Notes: generated by a model from the sequence alone, not told the origin. A stretch of DNA of 64,000 nt from Eriocheir sinensis (GCF_024679095.1 NC_066515.1:23169717-23233716); one strand, 5' to 3'; numbered from the stretch's first letter, positions 13,979 through 26,880 are shown. Translations and numbers: made by a program.

Positions 13979-14058
<80 letters not shown>
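13860..14058. repeat. (CTC)n followed by a (GT)n microsatellite
   Basis: A CCT/CTC block at 13880-13932 is followed by a GT run at 13980-14058, broken by a single TATG. Confidence 0.95.
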
Positions 14059-14060
<2 letters not shown>

Positions 14061-14439
14061 GAGACTCGTAAAGACGTCGGGTCATAAATCTTAATGAACT
14101 CACGACCAAGAAAGACCTTCGCCGCAAACATCAATGAAAGCCATAATGGTCTCTATCTTTTCATATTTTTCTTTACTATATTGGTCATTTTTTTTCTTCT
14201 TAATCAGCTGTTCATATTACCACAAACACCGAAAGCTCATTGTACCCTATGTCTATTTTTCTATCTAACTAACACGATCTCTAAATCACCTTCTATTTTT
14301 CTCTAATATTCAAATGACCACAAACGCCAATAGTTCATAATATTCTTTCTCTACCTTTTTTTTTTTTATCTCTCAGTCATAAGGTTAATCTACTTCTTAA
14401 TCGAGCATTTAGATATTGATATTACAAGACTTCGTAGGG

Positions 14440-14605
14440 ACTTTTTGTTTTTTTACAACAAAGGAGACAGCTCAAGGGCACAAAAAAAGGAAACAATAAT
14501 AAAAAAAAAAGCCTGCTCCTCGCCGCTCCTGAAAAGAATCCAAAGAGGTGGCTGAAAGAGGGGTCAATTTTGGGAGGAGAGGTGTCCTGATAGATGGTGC
14601 TTGTG
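14440..14605 (+). mobile_element. Dispersed repeat family B, copy 1
   Basis: Recognisable by TTTTTTTACAACAAAGGAGA, CAGCTCAAGGGCAC, an A-rich stretch, GCCTGCTCCTCGCCGCTCCT and GGGGTCAATTTTGGGAGGAG. A second copy with the GGGAGACAGCTCAAAGCA core lies at 32825-32995. I recall this kind of element as common in decapod DNA, but that is memory and not a database result. Confidence 0.6.
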
Positions 14606-15729
14606 AAGATCGACTAGTTCTTATAATGCTGTGGCTAATTTCTTTTATATATTACTCTCTTTCACAACAATAATCTTTAGTTAATTTTCCTTCACTCAAA
14701 ATCCAGTCACACACGAAGGTCTATCATACTCTGTGTCTTGTGTTTCCTCTTTCTGGCATTATATTATTCTTTGTTTCCTGCTCCACGTATTTATATAAAC
14801 AAGATACACTGTCTACGTACCCAAGTTTACCGACCTCTCTTTTACCTGAGCATTCGTGTTGCAAACTTTTCACCCACACGGAGTTAAATCTACTTACGTT
14901 TTAACTTGGCAGAGGAAGGGAGACTTAGACGACTTTCTTCGTATATTTTGCTCGAGAAAACGCGAGTCCGTGGCCCATAACCTGAAAATAAGAGACACAC
15001 AATTCAGTAACCAACAACAGAAATCCGACATCCTCCAGTCACGTGCTCTTGATCCGCTAACTTGCTAATCAGTAATCACAATAATGTTTTGATATACAGT
15101 TTTATTGCTTGCCTGAGAAACGCTAGATATGCTACTCTATAATCTTAAATAAGGATATCAAAAGGTCCAACACACACGTACTTAACATTTGAAGCGAAGA
15201 AATGACTAATCGAGAAATAAAACTATACAAACGGTAAATATATATACTTAAATATAACCCTAAACTATAAATAAAGTTTTGGGGATGCGCTAAACTTGCA
15301 GCCATAAACCCAAGAAGAGTTGACATTACAAAAGTTTATATTATACATGACTTTCTCGGTACACGATTCTATACACTTTACAAACAACAACAACAAAAAT
15401 AAATCCTCTAATTCCTACACGTAACACAAGAGCACAGTTCACTAAGCCCTCAACACAACACGAATAAAGTAAATTTCTGTTCACAGAGTCGCTAAATGCT
15501 AGACGTGAATACTGGATGCGCTAAACCTGAGTCTGCGAGAGAAAGAACACTAATTAAAAATTTTGTTACCTTATGATTTTATTTCGCACGAGACATTAAA
15601 TCTATGGATCTTTACACTATGATTTGATATACAACACCGCAATAAATTATCTCTAACCCATACATTGCAAAAGAAGCGAGGAACCAGTTAATCCATGAAA
15701 AAAGAAAATACACACAATAAAAAAATTAT
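14606..15729. other. AT-rich unique sequence, no gene recognised
   Basis: This is about 1.1 kb with little simple repeat, leading up to the foldback element. A plus-strand frame at 14856-15068 (70 residues, starting MLQTFHPHGVKS) has normal amino-acid composition but no motif I recognise and no visible splice context. The phrase GATGCGCTAAAC occurs at about 15287 and 15517, with a related GATCCGCTAAC near 15053. Confidence 0.5.
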
Positions 15730-15931
15730 TATAGTCTGTTGACGGAGCCTGTTCATCTGACGCCTAGGCAGCGTTTGTTACGGCTCCTGTGATTGGCTGC
15801 ACCCCTCCCTCACTCACATGCCATTCATGTCCGCCGTGACGCTACACACTTGTATTTTCTTCGTCATAGCTCGTCTCTTATTCACGACAGACCACTTTAG
15901 TTGGTACCGTTGGACTCAGCAGTAATTGCGC
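15730..15931 (+). repeat. Left terminal inverted repeat (202 bp)
   Basis: It begins TATAGTCTGTTGACGGAGCC and ends GCAGTAATTGCGC. The reverse complement of 24255-24456 matches it at 201 of 202 positions; the one difference is CTGACGCC here against CTGGCGCC on the right. GGAGCC near the tip and GGCTCC about 40 bp inside can form a small subterminal hairpin. Confidence 0.96.
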
Positions 15932-16265
15932 AACTCAGTTATATTTATCTAAACTCGATAAAATAAAACATAAAGGAAGTGTGATGAGTTGAAGGCACAA
16001 GACAGCTCCGAAATGTTTATAACACGGTTTACTTATCATCGCTTTTCTCAGCAGTCTTTGAACCAGGGTTGAAATAAATAATTTCATCTCATAGAGCAAA
16101 GTCTCCTGAACGCTATGGTGCGATCAGATTATAGATAAAACGTGACATGAGCATAACACAGAACGGTTTCTAAGGATGTGTACAGCGACGACGCATGCCT
16201 GCCCGCTGCCTGGCCACCTGCCGGCCGCCGCTTGTGGGGAAGTAGGCTATTTTTTGTCTCCTTAT
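15932..16265. other. Left subterminal unique segment of the foldback element
   Basis: Non-repetitive sequence between the terminal repeat and the nested inverted repeat. It has no counterpart in the right half, where only about 50 bp separate the microsatellite from the terminal repeat. I see no coding potential. A GC-rich patch (GCCACCTGCCGGCCGCCGC) lies at about 16213-16231. Confidence 0.7.
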
Positions 16266-16774
<509 letters not shown>

Positions 16775-19700
16775 GTGTTTTTCTTATTCCAATTTACAAC
16801 TAAGTAATCTATTCTTCGTTCCTTATATTTTCTAGTCATTTCTTTTTATTAACATCTATGCTCGTCTTTTTGGTGCTTTTCTTATTGAAATCTATAACTA
16901 ACTAATCTATTCTTCGTTCCTTATGTTTTCCAGTTATTTCTTTTTATTAACTTGTATGCTTGTCTTTTTTGTGCTTTTCTTATTCCAATCTATAACTAAC
17001 TGATCTACTCTTCGTTCCTTATATTTTTCAGGTATTTCTTTTTATTAACTTGTATCTTGTCTTTTTTGTGCTTTTCTTATTCCAATCTATAGCTAACTAA
17101 TCTATTCTGCGTTCCTTATTTTTCTATTTACTTCTTTTCATTAACTTCTATGCTTGTCTTTTTGGTGCTGTTCTTATTCCAATATATAACTAGCTAATCT
17201 ATTTTTCTTTCCCTATATTTTCTAGTTATTTCTTTTCGTTAACTTGTATGCTTGTCTTTATGGTACTTTTCTTATTCCAATCTATAACTAACTAATCTAT
17301 CCTTTGTTCCTTTTATTTTCTAGTTATTTCTTTTATTAACTTGTATGCTCGTCTTTTTGGTGCTTTTTTTTATTCCCATTTATAACTAACTAATCTATTC
17401 TTCTTTACATATTTTTCTATTTAGTACTTTTCATTAACTTCTATGCTCCTATTTTCAGTACTTTCCTTATTCCAATCAATAACTAACTAATCTATCCTTC
17501 GTTCCTTTTATTTTCTAATTATTTTTTTATTAACTTGTATGCCCGTATTTTTGGTGCTATTCTTATTCCAATCTATAACTAACTAATCTATTCTTCGTTT
17601 CTTATTTTCGAGGTATTTCTTTTACTAACTTCTATGCCTATCTTTTTTAGTGCTTCTCTTATTCCATTCTATAACTAACAAATCTGTTTTTCTTTCCTTA
17701 TATTTTTCTAGTTATTTCTTTTTATTAACTTCTATGCTCGTCTCTTATTCCAATCTATAACTAACTAATCTATTCTTTCCTTATTTTTCCAGATATTTCT
17801 TTTTATTAATTCGTATGCTCGTCTTTTGGGTACTTTTCTTATTCTAATCAATAACTAATCTATTCTTTCCTTATATTTTCTAGTTATTTCTTTTCATTAA
17901 CTTCTATGCTCGTCTTTTTGGGTTCTTTTCTTATTCCAATTTATAACTAACTAATCTATTCCTCGTTCGTTATTTTCTAGTTATTTCTTTTCATTAACTT
18001 ATATGCCTGTGTTTTTTAGTACTTTTCTTATTCCAATTTATAACTAACTAACTAATTCCTCGTTCTTTATTTTCTAGTTATTTCTTTTCATTAACTTCTA
18101 TTCCTGTCTTTTTTGGTACTTTTCTTATTCCTATTTATAACTAACTAATCTATTTTTCTTTCTCTATATTTTCTAGTTATTTCTTTTAATTAAATTCTAT
18201 GCTTGTCTTTTTTGGTTCTTTTCTTATTCCAGTCTATAACTAACTAATGTATCCTTCGTTCCTTACTTTTCTAGTTATGTCTTTTCATTAACTTGTATGC
18301 TTGTCTTTTTTAGTGCTTTTCTTATTTCAATTTATAAGTAACTAATCTATTCTTCGCTCCATATTTTCAAGGTATTTTTTTTTTCTTTCCTTATATATTC
18401 TAGTTATTTATTTTCATTAACTTATATGCCTGTCTTTTTTAGTGCTTTTCTTATTCCAATTTATAACTAACTAATCTATTCCTTCTTTATTTTTCCAGGT
18501 ATTTCTTTTTATTATTTCTATGCTTGTATTTTTGGTGCTTTTCTTATTCCAATTTATAACTAACTAATCTATTCCTTCTTTATTTTTCCAGGTATTTCTT
18601 TTTATTATTTCTATGCTCGTCTTTTTGGTGTTTTTCTTATTCCAATTTATAACTAACTAATGTATTCATCCCTTATTTTCCCAGGTATTTCTTTTCATTA
18701 ACTTCTATGCCTGTCTTTTTGGTACTTTTCTTATTCCAATTTATAACTAACTAATCTATTTTTCGTTCCTTATTTTTCTTTTTATTTATTTTTATTAACT
18801 TCTGTGCTTGTCTTTTTGGTGCTGTTCTCATTCCAAAATAAAACTAACTAGTCTATTCTTTCCTTATTTTTCCAGATATTTCTTTTTATTAATTCGTATG
18901 CTCGTCTTTTGGGTATTTTTCTTATTCCAATCAATAACTAACTAATCTATTTTTTCCTTATATTTTCTAGTTATTTCTTTTCATTAACTTCTATGCTCGT
19001 CTTTTTGGTGCTCTTCATATTCCAGTTTATAACTAACTAATCTATTCTTCGTTCCTTCTTTTTCCTTTTATTTTTTTTTATTAACTTCTATGCTTGTCTT
19101 TTTAGTGCTGTTCTTATTCTAATCTATAACTAATTAATCAATTTTTTCCTCCTAATATTTCTATTTATTTGCTTTTATTAACTTGTATGCCTGTCTTTTT
19201 TTGGCTCTTTTCTTATTCAAATTTGTAACTAACTAATCTATTCCTTCCTTATTTTTCCAGGTATTTCTTTTTATTAACTTGTATGCTCGTCTTTTTGGTG
19301 CTTTTCTTATCCCAATTTATAACTAACTAATCTATCCTTCGTTCCTTATTCTTCCAGGTATTTCTTTTTATTAACTTGTATGCTCGTCTTTTTGGTACTT
19401 TTCTTATCCCAATCTATAACTAACTAATCTATTCGCTACTTATTTTTCCAGGTATTTCTTTTTATTAACTTATGTGCCTGTCTTTTTGGTACTTTTCTTA
19501 TTCCAATCTATAACTAACTAATCTATTTTTTGCTCCTTATATTTCTATTTATTTGTTTTTATCAACTTGTATGCCTGTCTTTTTTAGTGCTTTTCTTATT
19601 CAAATTTATAACTAACTAATCTATTCCTTCCTTATTTTTCCAGGTATTTCTTTTTATTATTTCTATGCTCGTCTTTTTTGGTGCTTTTCTTATTCCAATT

Positions 19701-19794
19701 TATAACTAATTAATCTATTCTTCCCTTATTTTTCCAGGTATTTCTTTCATTAACTTCTATACCTGTCTTTTTGGCGCTGTTCTTATTCCAATCT
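16775..19794 (+). repeat. 97-98 bp satellite array, plus orientation, ~31 copies
   Basis: Successive CTAATCTATT anchors fall at 16805, 16903, 17001, 17098, 17195 and 17293, so the unit is 97-98 bp. The consensus order is CTTATTCCAATCTATAACTA, ACTAATCTATTCTTCGTTCC, TTATTTTCTAG or TTTTTCCAGG, TTATTTCTTTTTATTAACTT, (C/G)TATGCTCGTCTTTTTGGTG, CTTTT. Units differ by scattered substitutions and small indels, as expected of a mature satellite and not of a recent copying error. No open frame persists. Confidence 0.95.
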
Positions 19795-19807
19795 AAATTG
19801 GAATAAG
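19782..19807. repeat. Palindromic junction where the satellite inverts
   Basis: CTTATTCCAAT, four bases CTAA, then ATTGGAATAAG: an 11-bp perfect inverted repeat at the exact point where the array changes strand. The unit to the left and the reverse-complemented unit to the right differ at many positions. Confidence 0.95.
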
Positions 19808-22800
19808 AAAAGCACTAAAAAGACAAACATACAAGTTAATAAGAAGAAACGACTAGAAAATATATGAAACGAAGAATAGATTACTTAGTTATAAATTGGA
19901 ATAAGAAAAGTACCAAAAAGACAGGCATAGAAGTTAATAAAAAGAAAAACCTGGAAAAATAAGGGAAGAATAGATTAGTTATTTATGGTCTGAAATAAGA
20001 AAATTACCAAAAAAGACGAGCATAGAAGTTCATGAAAAGAAATAAATACAAAATAAGGAACGAAGATTAGATTAGTTAGTTGAAGACTGGAATAAAGAAA
20101 AGTACCAAAAAAAGAGCATATAATTTAATGAAAAGAATTACATAGAAAAATATGGAAAGAAGAATAGATTAGTTAGTTATAAATTGGAATAAGAAAAGCA
20201 CCAAAAAAGACAAGCATATAAGTTAATAAAAAGAAATACCTGGAAAAATAAGGAAAGAAAAATAGATTAGTTAGTTATAATTTGGAATAAGAAAAGAACA
20301 AAAAAAAAAACGAGCATAAAGGTTAATAAAAAAAATAATTAGAAAAATAAAGAACGAAGAATAGATTAGTTAGTTATAGATTGGAATAAGTAAAGTTCTA
20401 CAAAAAACGAGCATGGAAGTTAATGAAAAGAAATAAATAGAAAAATATGGAAAGAAGAATAGATTAGTTAGTTATAAATTAGAATAAGAAAAGCACCAAA
20501 AAAGACAGGCATACAAGTTAATAAAAAGAAATAGCTAGAAAATATAAGGAACAAGGAATAGATTAGTTATAAATTGGAATAAGAAAAGAACACAAAAAGA
20601 CGAGCATAGAAGTTAATGAAAAGAAATAACAGCAAAATATAAGAAAAGAATAGATTAGTTAGTTCTTGATTGGAATAAGAAAAGTACCCAAAAGACGAGC
20701 ATACGCATTAATAAAAAGAAATATCTGGAAAAATAAGGAAAGAATAGATTAGTTAGTTATAGATGGGAATAAGAGAAGCACCAAAAAGACAAGCATAAAA
20801 GTTAATAAAAAGAAATAACTAGAAAAATATAAGGAAAGAAAAATAGATTAGTTAGTTATAGATTGGAATAAGAAAAGTACCAAAAAAGACGAGCATAGAA
20901 GTTAATAAAAAGAAATAACTAGAAAAATAAGGAAAGAAGAATAGATTAGTTAGTTATAAATTGGAATAAGAAAAGCACTAAAAAAGACAGGCATAGAAGT
21001 TAATAAAAGAAATACCTCGAAAATAAGGAACGAAGAATAGATTAGTTACTTATAAATTGAAATAGGAAAAGCACTAAAAAAGACAAGCATACAAGTTAAT
21101 AAAAAGAAATAACTAGAAAAATAAGGGACGAAGGATACATAAGTTATTTATAGATTAAAATAAGAAAAGAACCAAAACAGACAAGCATAGAATTTAATGA
21201 AAAGAAATAACTAGAAAATATAAAGAAAGAAAAATAGATTAGTTAGTTATAAATTGGAATAAGAAAAGTACTAAAAAAGACAGGAATAGAAGTTAATGAA
21301 AAGAAATAACTAGAAAATAAAGAACGAAGAATAAATTAGTTAGTTATGAAGTAGAATAAGAAAAGAACCCTAAAAGACGAGCATAGAAGTTAAGGAAAAT
21401 AAATACCTGGGAAAATAAGGAAAGAATATATTTATTAGTTATCAATTGGAATAAGAAAAGCACTAAAGAAGACAAGCATACAAGTTAATAAAAAGAAATA
21501 CCTAGAAAATAAGGAACGAAGGATAGATTAGTTAGTTATTGATTGGAATAAAAAAAAGCACCAAAAAAGACTAGCATAAAAGTTAATGAAAAGAAATAAG
21601 TAAAAAATATAAATACCGAAGAATAGATTAGTTAGTTATAGATTGGAATAAGAAAAGCACCAAAAAGACAAGCATACAAATTAATAAAAAGAAATAACCA
21701 GAAAATAAAAGGAACGAAGGATAGATTAGTTAGTTATAAATTGGAATAAGAAAAGAACCAAAAAAGACTATCATGCAGGTTAATAGAAAAGAAATTAGAA
21801 GAAAAATAAGGAACGCAGAATAGATTAGTTAGTAATAGACTGGAATAAGAAAAGCACAAAAAAGACAGCATACAAGTTAATAAATAGAAATACCTGAAAA
21901 ATATAAGGAACGAAGAATAGATTACTTAGTTATAGTCTGGAATAAGAAAAGCGCCAAAAAGACGAGCATACAAGTTAATAAAAGAAATAACTAGAAAATA
22001 TAAGGAACGAAGGATAGATTACTTAGTTATAGATTGGAATAAGAAAAGTACCAAAAAAGACGAGCATAGAAGTTAATAAAAAGATATACCTGGGAAAATA
22101 AGGAAAGAAGAAGAGATTAGTTAGTTATAAATTGGAATAAGAAAACACTAAAAAAGACAGGCATACAAGTTAATAAAAAGAAATAAGAAGAAAAATAAGG
22201 AACGCAGAATAGATTAGTTAGTTATAGATTGGAATAAGAAAAGCACAAAAAAGACAAGCATACAAGTTAATGAAAAGAAATACCTGGAAAAATAAGGAAC
22301 GAAGAATAGATTAATTAGTTATAAATTAGAATAAGAAAAGTACCAAAAAGACAGGCATAGAAGTTAATAAAAAAATAAGAAGAAAAATATGGGAAGTGGA
22401 ATAGATTAGTTATTTATAGATTGGAATAAGAAAAGAACAGAAAAGACAAGCATAGAAGTTAATTTAAAAAAAATAACTAGAAAATAAAAGGAAAGAAAAT
22501 TAGATTAGTTAGTTATAAATTGGAATAAGAAAAGTGCCAAAAAGACGAACATAGAAGTTAATGAAAAGAAATAAGAAGAAAAACAAGGAACGAAAAATAG
22601 AGTAGTTAGTTATAAATTAGAATAAGAAAAGAACCAAAAAAGACGAGCACAGAGTTTAATAAAAGAAATATATAGAAAAATAAGTAAATAATAGAATAGT
22701 TAGTTATAGATTGGAATAAAAAAATAATTAAAAAAGACAAGCATACAAGATAATTAAAAGAAGTAAATAGAAAAAAATAAGGAGCAAAAAATAGATTAGT

Positions 22801-24125
22801 TAGTTATAGATTGGAATATGAAAATCACCAAAAAGACTAGCATGCAAGTTAATAAAAGAAATAACTAGAAAATAAAAGGAACGATGGATAGATTAGTTAG
22901 TTAAAGATTGGAATAAGAAAAGCACTAAAGAAGACAAGCATACAAGTTAATGAAAATAAATAACTAAAAAATATAAAGAACGAAGAATAGAAGAAATACC
23001 TGGAAAAATAAGGAAAGAATAGATTAATTAGTTATAGATTGGAATAAGAAAAGTACCAAAAAGACGAGTACACAAGTTAACAAAACGAAATAACTAGAAA
23101 AATAAGGAAGGAAAAATAGATTAGTTAGTTATAGGTTGGATTAAGAACAGCACCAAAAAGACAGACATAGAAGTTAATAAAAAGAAATAAGAAAAAAAAT
23201 AAGGAACGCAGAATAGATTAGTTAGTTATTGATTGGAATAAGAAAAGCACAAAAAAGACAGCATACAAGTTAATAAAAAGAAATACCTGGAAAATATGAG
23301 TAACGAAGGATAGATTGGTTAGTTATAGATTGGAATAAGGAAAGTACTAAAAAAACGAGCATGGAAGTTAATGAAAAGAAGTAAATAGAAAAATACGGAA
23401 AGAAGAATAGATTAGTTAGTTATGAATTGGAATAAATAAAAGCACCAAAAAAGACAAGCATACAAGTTAATAAAAAGAAATAGCTAGAAAATATAAGGAA
23501 CGAGGAATAGATTACTTAGCTATAAATTGGAATAAGGAAAGAACCCCAAAAAACAAGCATAGAAGTTAATGAAAAGAAATAACTAGAAAAATAAGGAAAG
23601 AATAGATTAGTTAGTTATAAATTGGAATAAGGAAAGAACCCAAAAAAACAAGCATAGAAGTTAATGAAAATAAATAACTAGAAAAATAAGGAAAGAATAG
23701 ATTAGTTAGTTATAAATTGGAATACGAAAAGTGAAAAAAAAGAGCATAGAAGTTAACGAAAAGAAATAACTAGAAAATATAAGGAAAGAAAAATAGATTA
23801 GTTAGTTATATATTGGAATAAGACCAGCACCAAAAAGACAAGCATAGAAGTTAATGAAAAGAAGTAAATAGAAAAATAAGGAACGGAGAATAGATTAGTT
23901 AGTTATAGATGGGAATAAGAAAAGCACAAAAAAGACAAGCATACAAGTTAATAAAAAGAAATACCTGGAAAATATAAGGAACGAGGAATAGATTAGTTAG
24001 TTATAGATTTCAATAAGAAAAGCACCAAAAAGACGAGCATAGATGTTAATAAAAAAAAATGACTAGAAAATATAAGGAACGAAGAATAGATTACTTAGTT
24101 GTAAATTGGAATAAGAAAAGCACTT
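19795..24125 (-). repeat. 97-98 bp satellite array, minus orientation, ~44 copies
   Basis: The same satellite read on the opposite strand. The plus strand shows AGATTAGTTAGTTATA, GATTGGAATAAGAAAAG, CACCAAAAAGAC(G/A)AGCAT, A(C/G)AAGTTAATAAAAAGAAAT and so on at about 97 bp intervals. A few units are truncated, for example near 22,985-23,030, where an AAGAAATACCTGG segment follows directly after GAATAG. The array ends at AAAGCACTTCATTGTCAACA, the mirror of the left border. Confidence 0.95.
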
Positions 24126-24176
24126 CATTGTCAACAAACGAAAATAATAATAGATCAGTTAGTTATATTGAAACAG

Positions 24177-24220
<44 letters not shown>

Positions 24221-24254
24221 GAAAGCTGCCTTGTATAGGTCAACCGGGCTACAC
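24126..24254. repeat. Right border: (CA)n(TA)n and short unique segment
   Basis: TTCATTGTCAACAAACGAAA repeats the phrase found in the nested inverted repeat on the left. A diverged partial satellite unit follows, then (AC)n at about 24178-24203, (AT)n to 24220, and about 35 bp of unique sequence before the terminal repeat. Confidence 0.85.
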
Positions 24255-24456
24255 GCGCAATTACTGCTGAGTCCAACGGTACCAACTAAAGTGGTCTGTC
24301 GTGAATAAGAGACGAGCTATGACGAAGAAAATACAAGTGTGTAGCGTCACGGCGGACATGAATGGCATGTGAGTGAGGGAGGGGTGCAGCCAATCACAGG
24401 AGCCGTAACAAACGCTGCCTAGGCGCCAGATGAACAGGCTCCGTCAACAGACTATA
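24255..24456 (-). repeat. Right terminal inverted repeat (202 bp)
   Basis: Reverse complement of 15730-15931 with one mismatch. It ends CCGTCAACAGACTATA and is followed by TATATCATT. Confidence 0.96.
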
Positions 24457-24639
24457 TATATCATTAATCACTTGAATCATTACCCAGTTAAAAAAAAGTG
24501 ATATAGTTCCATTTATAAATATTGGCTAATCACAAATCACTTTACTCGCAAATCAATAAACATAACACAATGAACGCTATAATTTCTCAACACGTAAAAG
24601 CATTAACCGCTGATAATTGACCCCGGCAATTCATAAATA

Positions 24640-24870
24640 AACAAAAACACACACAAAATAAACACAGGTAACAAAATAAACACAAAATAAACACAAGAAA
24701 CACAAATAAAACAAAATAAACACAGAATAAACACAAAAAAACACAAAACAAACAAAATAAACACAAAATAAACAAAAAACAAACAAAATAAACACAAAAT
24801 AAACAAAAAGACAACAAAATAAACACAAAATAAACAAAATAAAACAGAGTAAGCACAAAACAAACACACA
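24640..24870 (+). repeat. A-rich minisatellite (AAACACAAAATAAACA type)
   Basis: Short units of AAATAAACAC and AAAACAAAC combine irregularly over about 230 bp. The three long minus-strand frames (rich in CLFCVYF) arise only from this repeat. Confidence 0.88.
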
Positions 24871-24892
24871 CACCTCCCCGCTAATGTCTACA

Positions 24893-24960
24893 CCCCTGAT
24901 CGATGGCCGGCAATGCGGTACACCCTTGCGCCGCGGCACCCGGGATCGATACCCTCGTGA
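24893..24960 (+). other. tRNA-like (SINE head) fragment, weak
   Basis: A B-box-like GGATCGATACC lies at 24943-24953, after a weak A-box-like TGGCCGGCAATGCGG at 24904. The sequence is GC-rich, unlike its AT-rich surroundings. No SINE body or tail was identified. Confidence 0.25.
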
Positions 24961-25099
24961 ATCATTAGGCGTGAGTGCCGCTAAACTCGAGTGGCTCCTC
25001 AGCGCGTAATTTCCCGCCAGTTGATAATTACGTGATCACTAATTAACGTATCAAACTTCCCATTACGCTACAGGTGTTTGGGGGCTTTAATGTCTCGCC

Positions 25100-25730
25100 A
25101 ACGATACATTTTTACTGATTTAATATTTATTTTAGTTGTTATTTGAAGAGTCTACACCGCCCTGTTTAATATTAATGGGTACAAAGCAGCAACGTCAGCG
25201 CTTTAACAAGTAACTCATGAATGTATATCAACTCACTGGGCCATCCATTTGCGAACCTTCAGCAGACAGCTTTGGTTTGATATTCATTTGGGAGCTTTCG
25301 GTTCAGCTTAATAAGTGTACACATAAATTTCAAACATTTCGTAATATTTCATCTGGCTATCACTATTTGAACACGATGTTGCGGTATCAATATGGTGTCG
25401 CTTCTCTTCGGAAATGTCATACCTGATTTCAATACCTAAACCAGCGCTGCTAAATATTAATAAATCTAAAACAGCCACGTCAACGTTTTAAAATACCTAT
25501 ATTAATAAATTCAGACTAGCTAGACCCTTTACCTTACAGACATTCAGTAAGTAGCTATGGTTTTATCTTTTCACTGTTCAACACAATACTTATAGACATC
25601 AGACACAAGCGTTTCAGAATAACTAATCATGATACAAAGTTTTAAACAGTGTCTTGCAGCAACTTTTCAAGAGGACCTTCGAATTTTACAACAGACTGCG
25701 ATTTTCTAAGTAGCAATCAAACATCTCCCT

Positions 25731-25761
<31 letters not shown>

Positions 25762-26660
25762 ACCAGTACCCTTTGACACCCTCGCGGGATCCTCAGCTTT
25801 CCTCACCCTCGTCCATCACGCTGGTCATTCCGCTGAACGTGTCGGACCTTCCCTGTACTCTGCAAATACTCCTTTAAATTCCACAGCGCTCCGGAATCGT
25901 GTTAGTCCGTCCTTAACTTCCCTTTCTACTCTGGCGCTCTTCCGCGGAGTTTTATTTTTCCCCGGGAAGTGGCAGCGTTCCCTTGTTTCCTCTGGCACTG
26001 ACTCGTTTCCCGTTCTTTCCTCGTATAGTTCCCGGGGCTGGCGGGTCACGAGAGCTTCCCTGATCATCTCCACGTCATTCCGGCTCTCCCTGGCGCCTTT
26101 TTTATAACCTTCCCTTCCTTCCGTGCTACATCCTGCATCATTCTGGCAATCCCTCGTACCGGAGAGATGTTTTCAGGGCTGCACATTCCTCTGGACTTGC
26201 AATACGGAGCAATGTAGCAGCTTTTACGTCTCTGGACCCTTGTATTACTTCCTTTTTACTATACAGCCGTGTTTTTACGCAGGCCCCAGCATCCATAACA
26301 CTTCCCTTGACTCTATAAGGCAGTAAAGTTTCCCGTAGTGACCACGCGGAGCATCCTGGGCTAACGCGTCTCGCTTGCCCTCCAAATCCCCCTGGAACAC
26401 CACCACCTATTCTCGGACCTTTCTGGATCACCGCCGGACCTCTCGGCTCCAATGGGCCTTCTCCACGACCTCGCGTCCCTCTCTTTAACCTCCTTCCTCC
26501 CGCCGTTCCCCGCCCCTTCCTTTCCTCCGCCCCCGCCCCCTGCTCTCCCCTCCCGCCGCTGCTTCATGGAAAACTGGGTGTCACTCTTGTCATATTTATC
26601 ATCTCTTTGTCAGCAACTTTCACGCTCTTGTCTGGACGAGACTCGGGAGCTCATTTGCGG
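25100..26660. other. Mostly unique DNA with a diverged ~285 bp duplication
   Basis: AATATTAAT-centred segments at about 25165 and 25451 share flanking phrases (CAACGTCA(G/A)CG(C/T)TTTA, then GACATTCAG/CTTCAGCAGACAGC and CTATGGTTT/CTTTGGTTT), an old tandem duplication. A (CCCTCT)n/(CT)n tract lies at 25727-25762. From 25,770 on the sequence is GC-richer with several frames of 60-150 residues on both strands, but none has domain-like features or clean exon borders. I do not call a gene. Confidence 0.45.
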
Positions 26661-26673
26661 CCCGCGACGAGTC

Positions 26674-26880
26674 TCAGGGACGCAGCGGCGAGGAGGGCAC
26701 TGAGGGGCGAGCTGTGGCGTCCGGCATGAGAGTAAAGGGTTGCAGAGGGCGTGGTGGTGGTGGTGGTGGCTGGGCGTGCCGGGCCAGGCCAGTCGAGTCG
26801 CCGCGCCCTCCAGGCTCCGTCCCCTTTAACGAGATCTCATTGAGGCCGCCGCTGCTGCTGGTGCTGTCTCTGCCTGATGT
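26674..26880 (-). other. GC-rich segment with a minus-strand open frame; possible exon, unproven
   Basis: On the minus strand a frame runs from about 26880 through SGRDSTSSSGGLNEISLKG, a proline run made by (CCA)n, then a stop near 26674. It has mixed amino-acid composition, unlike the simple-repeat frames elsewhere, and a CAG that could be a splice acceptor lies just upstream. No family is recognised, and the segment could equally be 5' UTR or regulatory DNA. Confidence 0.2.

Noticed and set aside
16775..24125. CRISPR-like array because of the regular ~97 bp period
   Set aside because: The whole unit is repeated, with no short repeat alternating with unique spacers, and the setting is eukaryotic. 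It is satellite DNA.
24587..24939. Cysteine-rich protein from three overlapping minus-strand frames
   Set aside because: All three are translations of the AAACACAAAATAAACA minisatellite in different phases.
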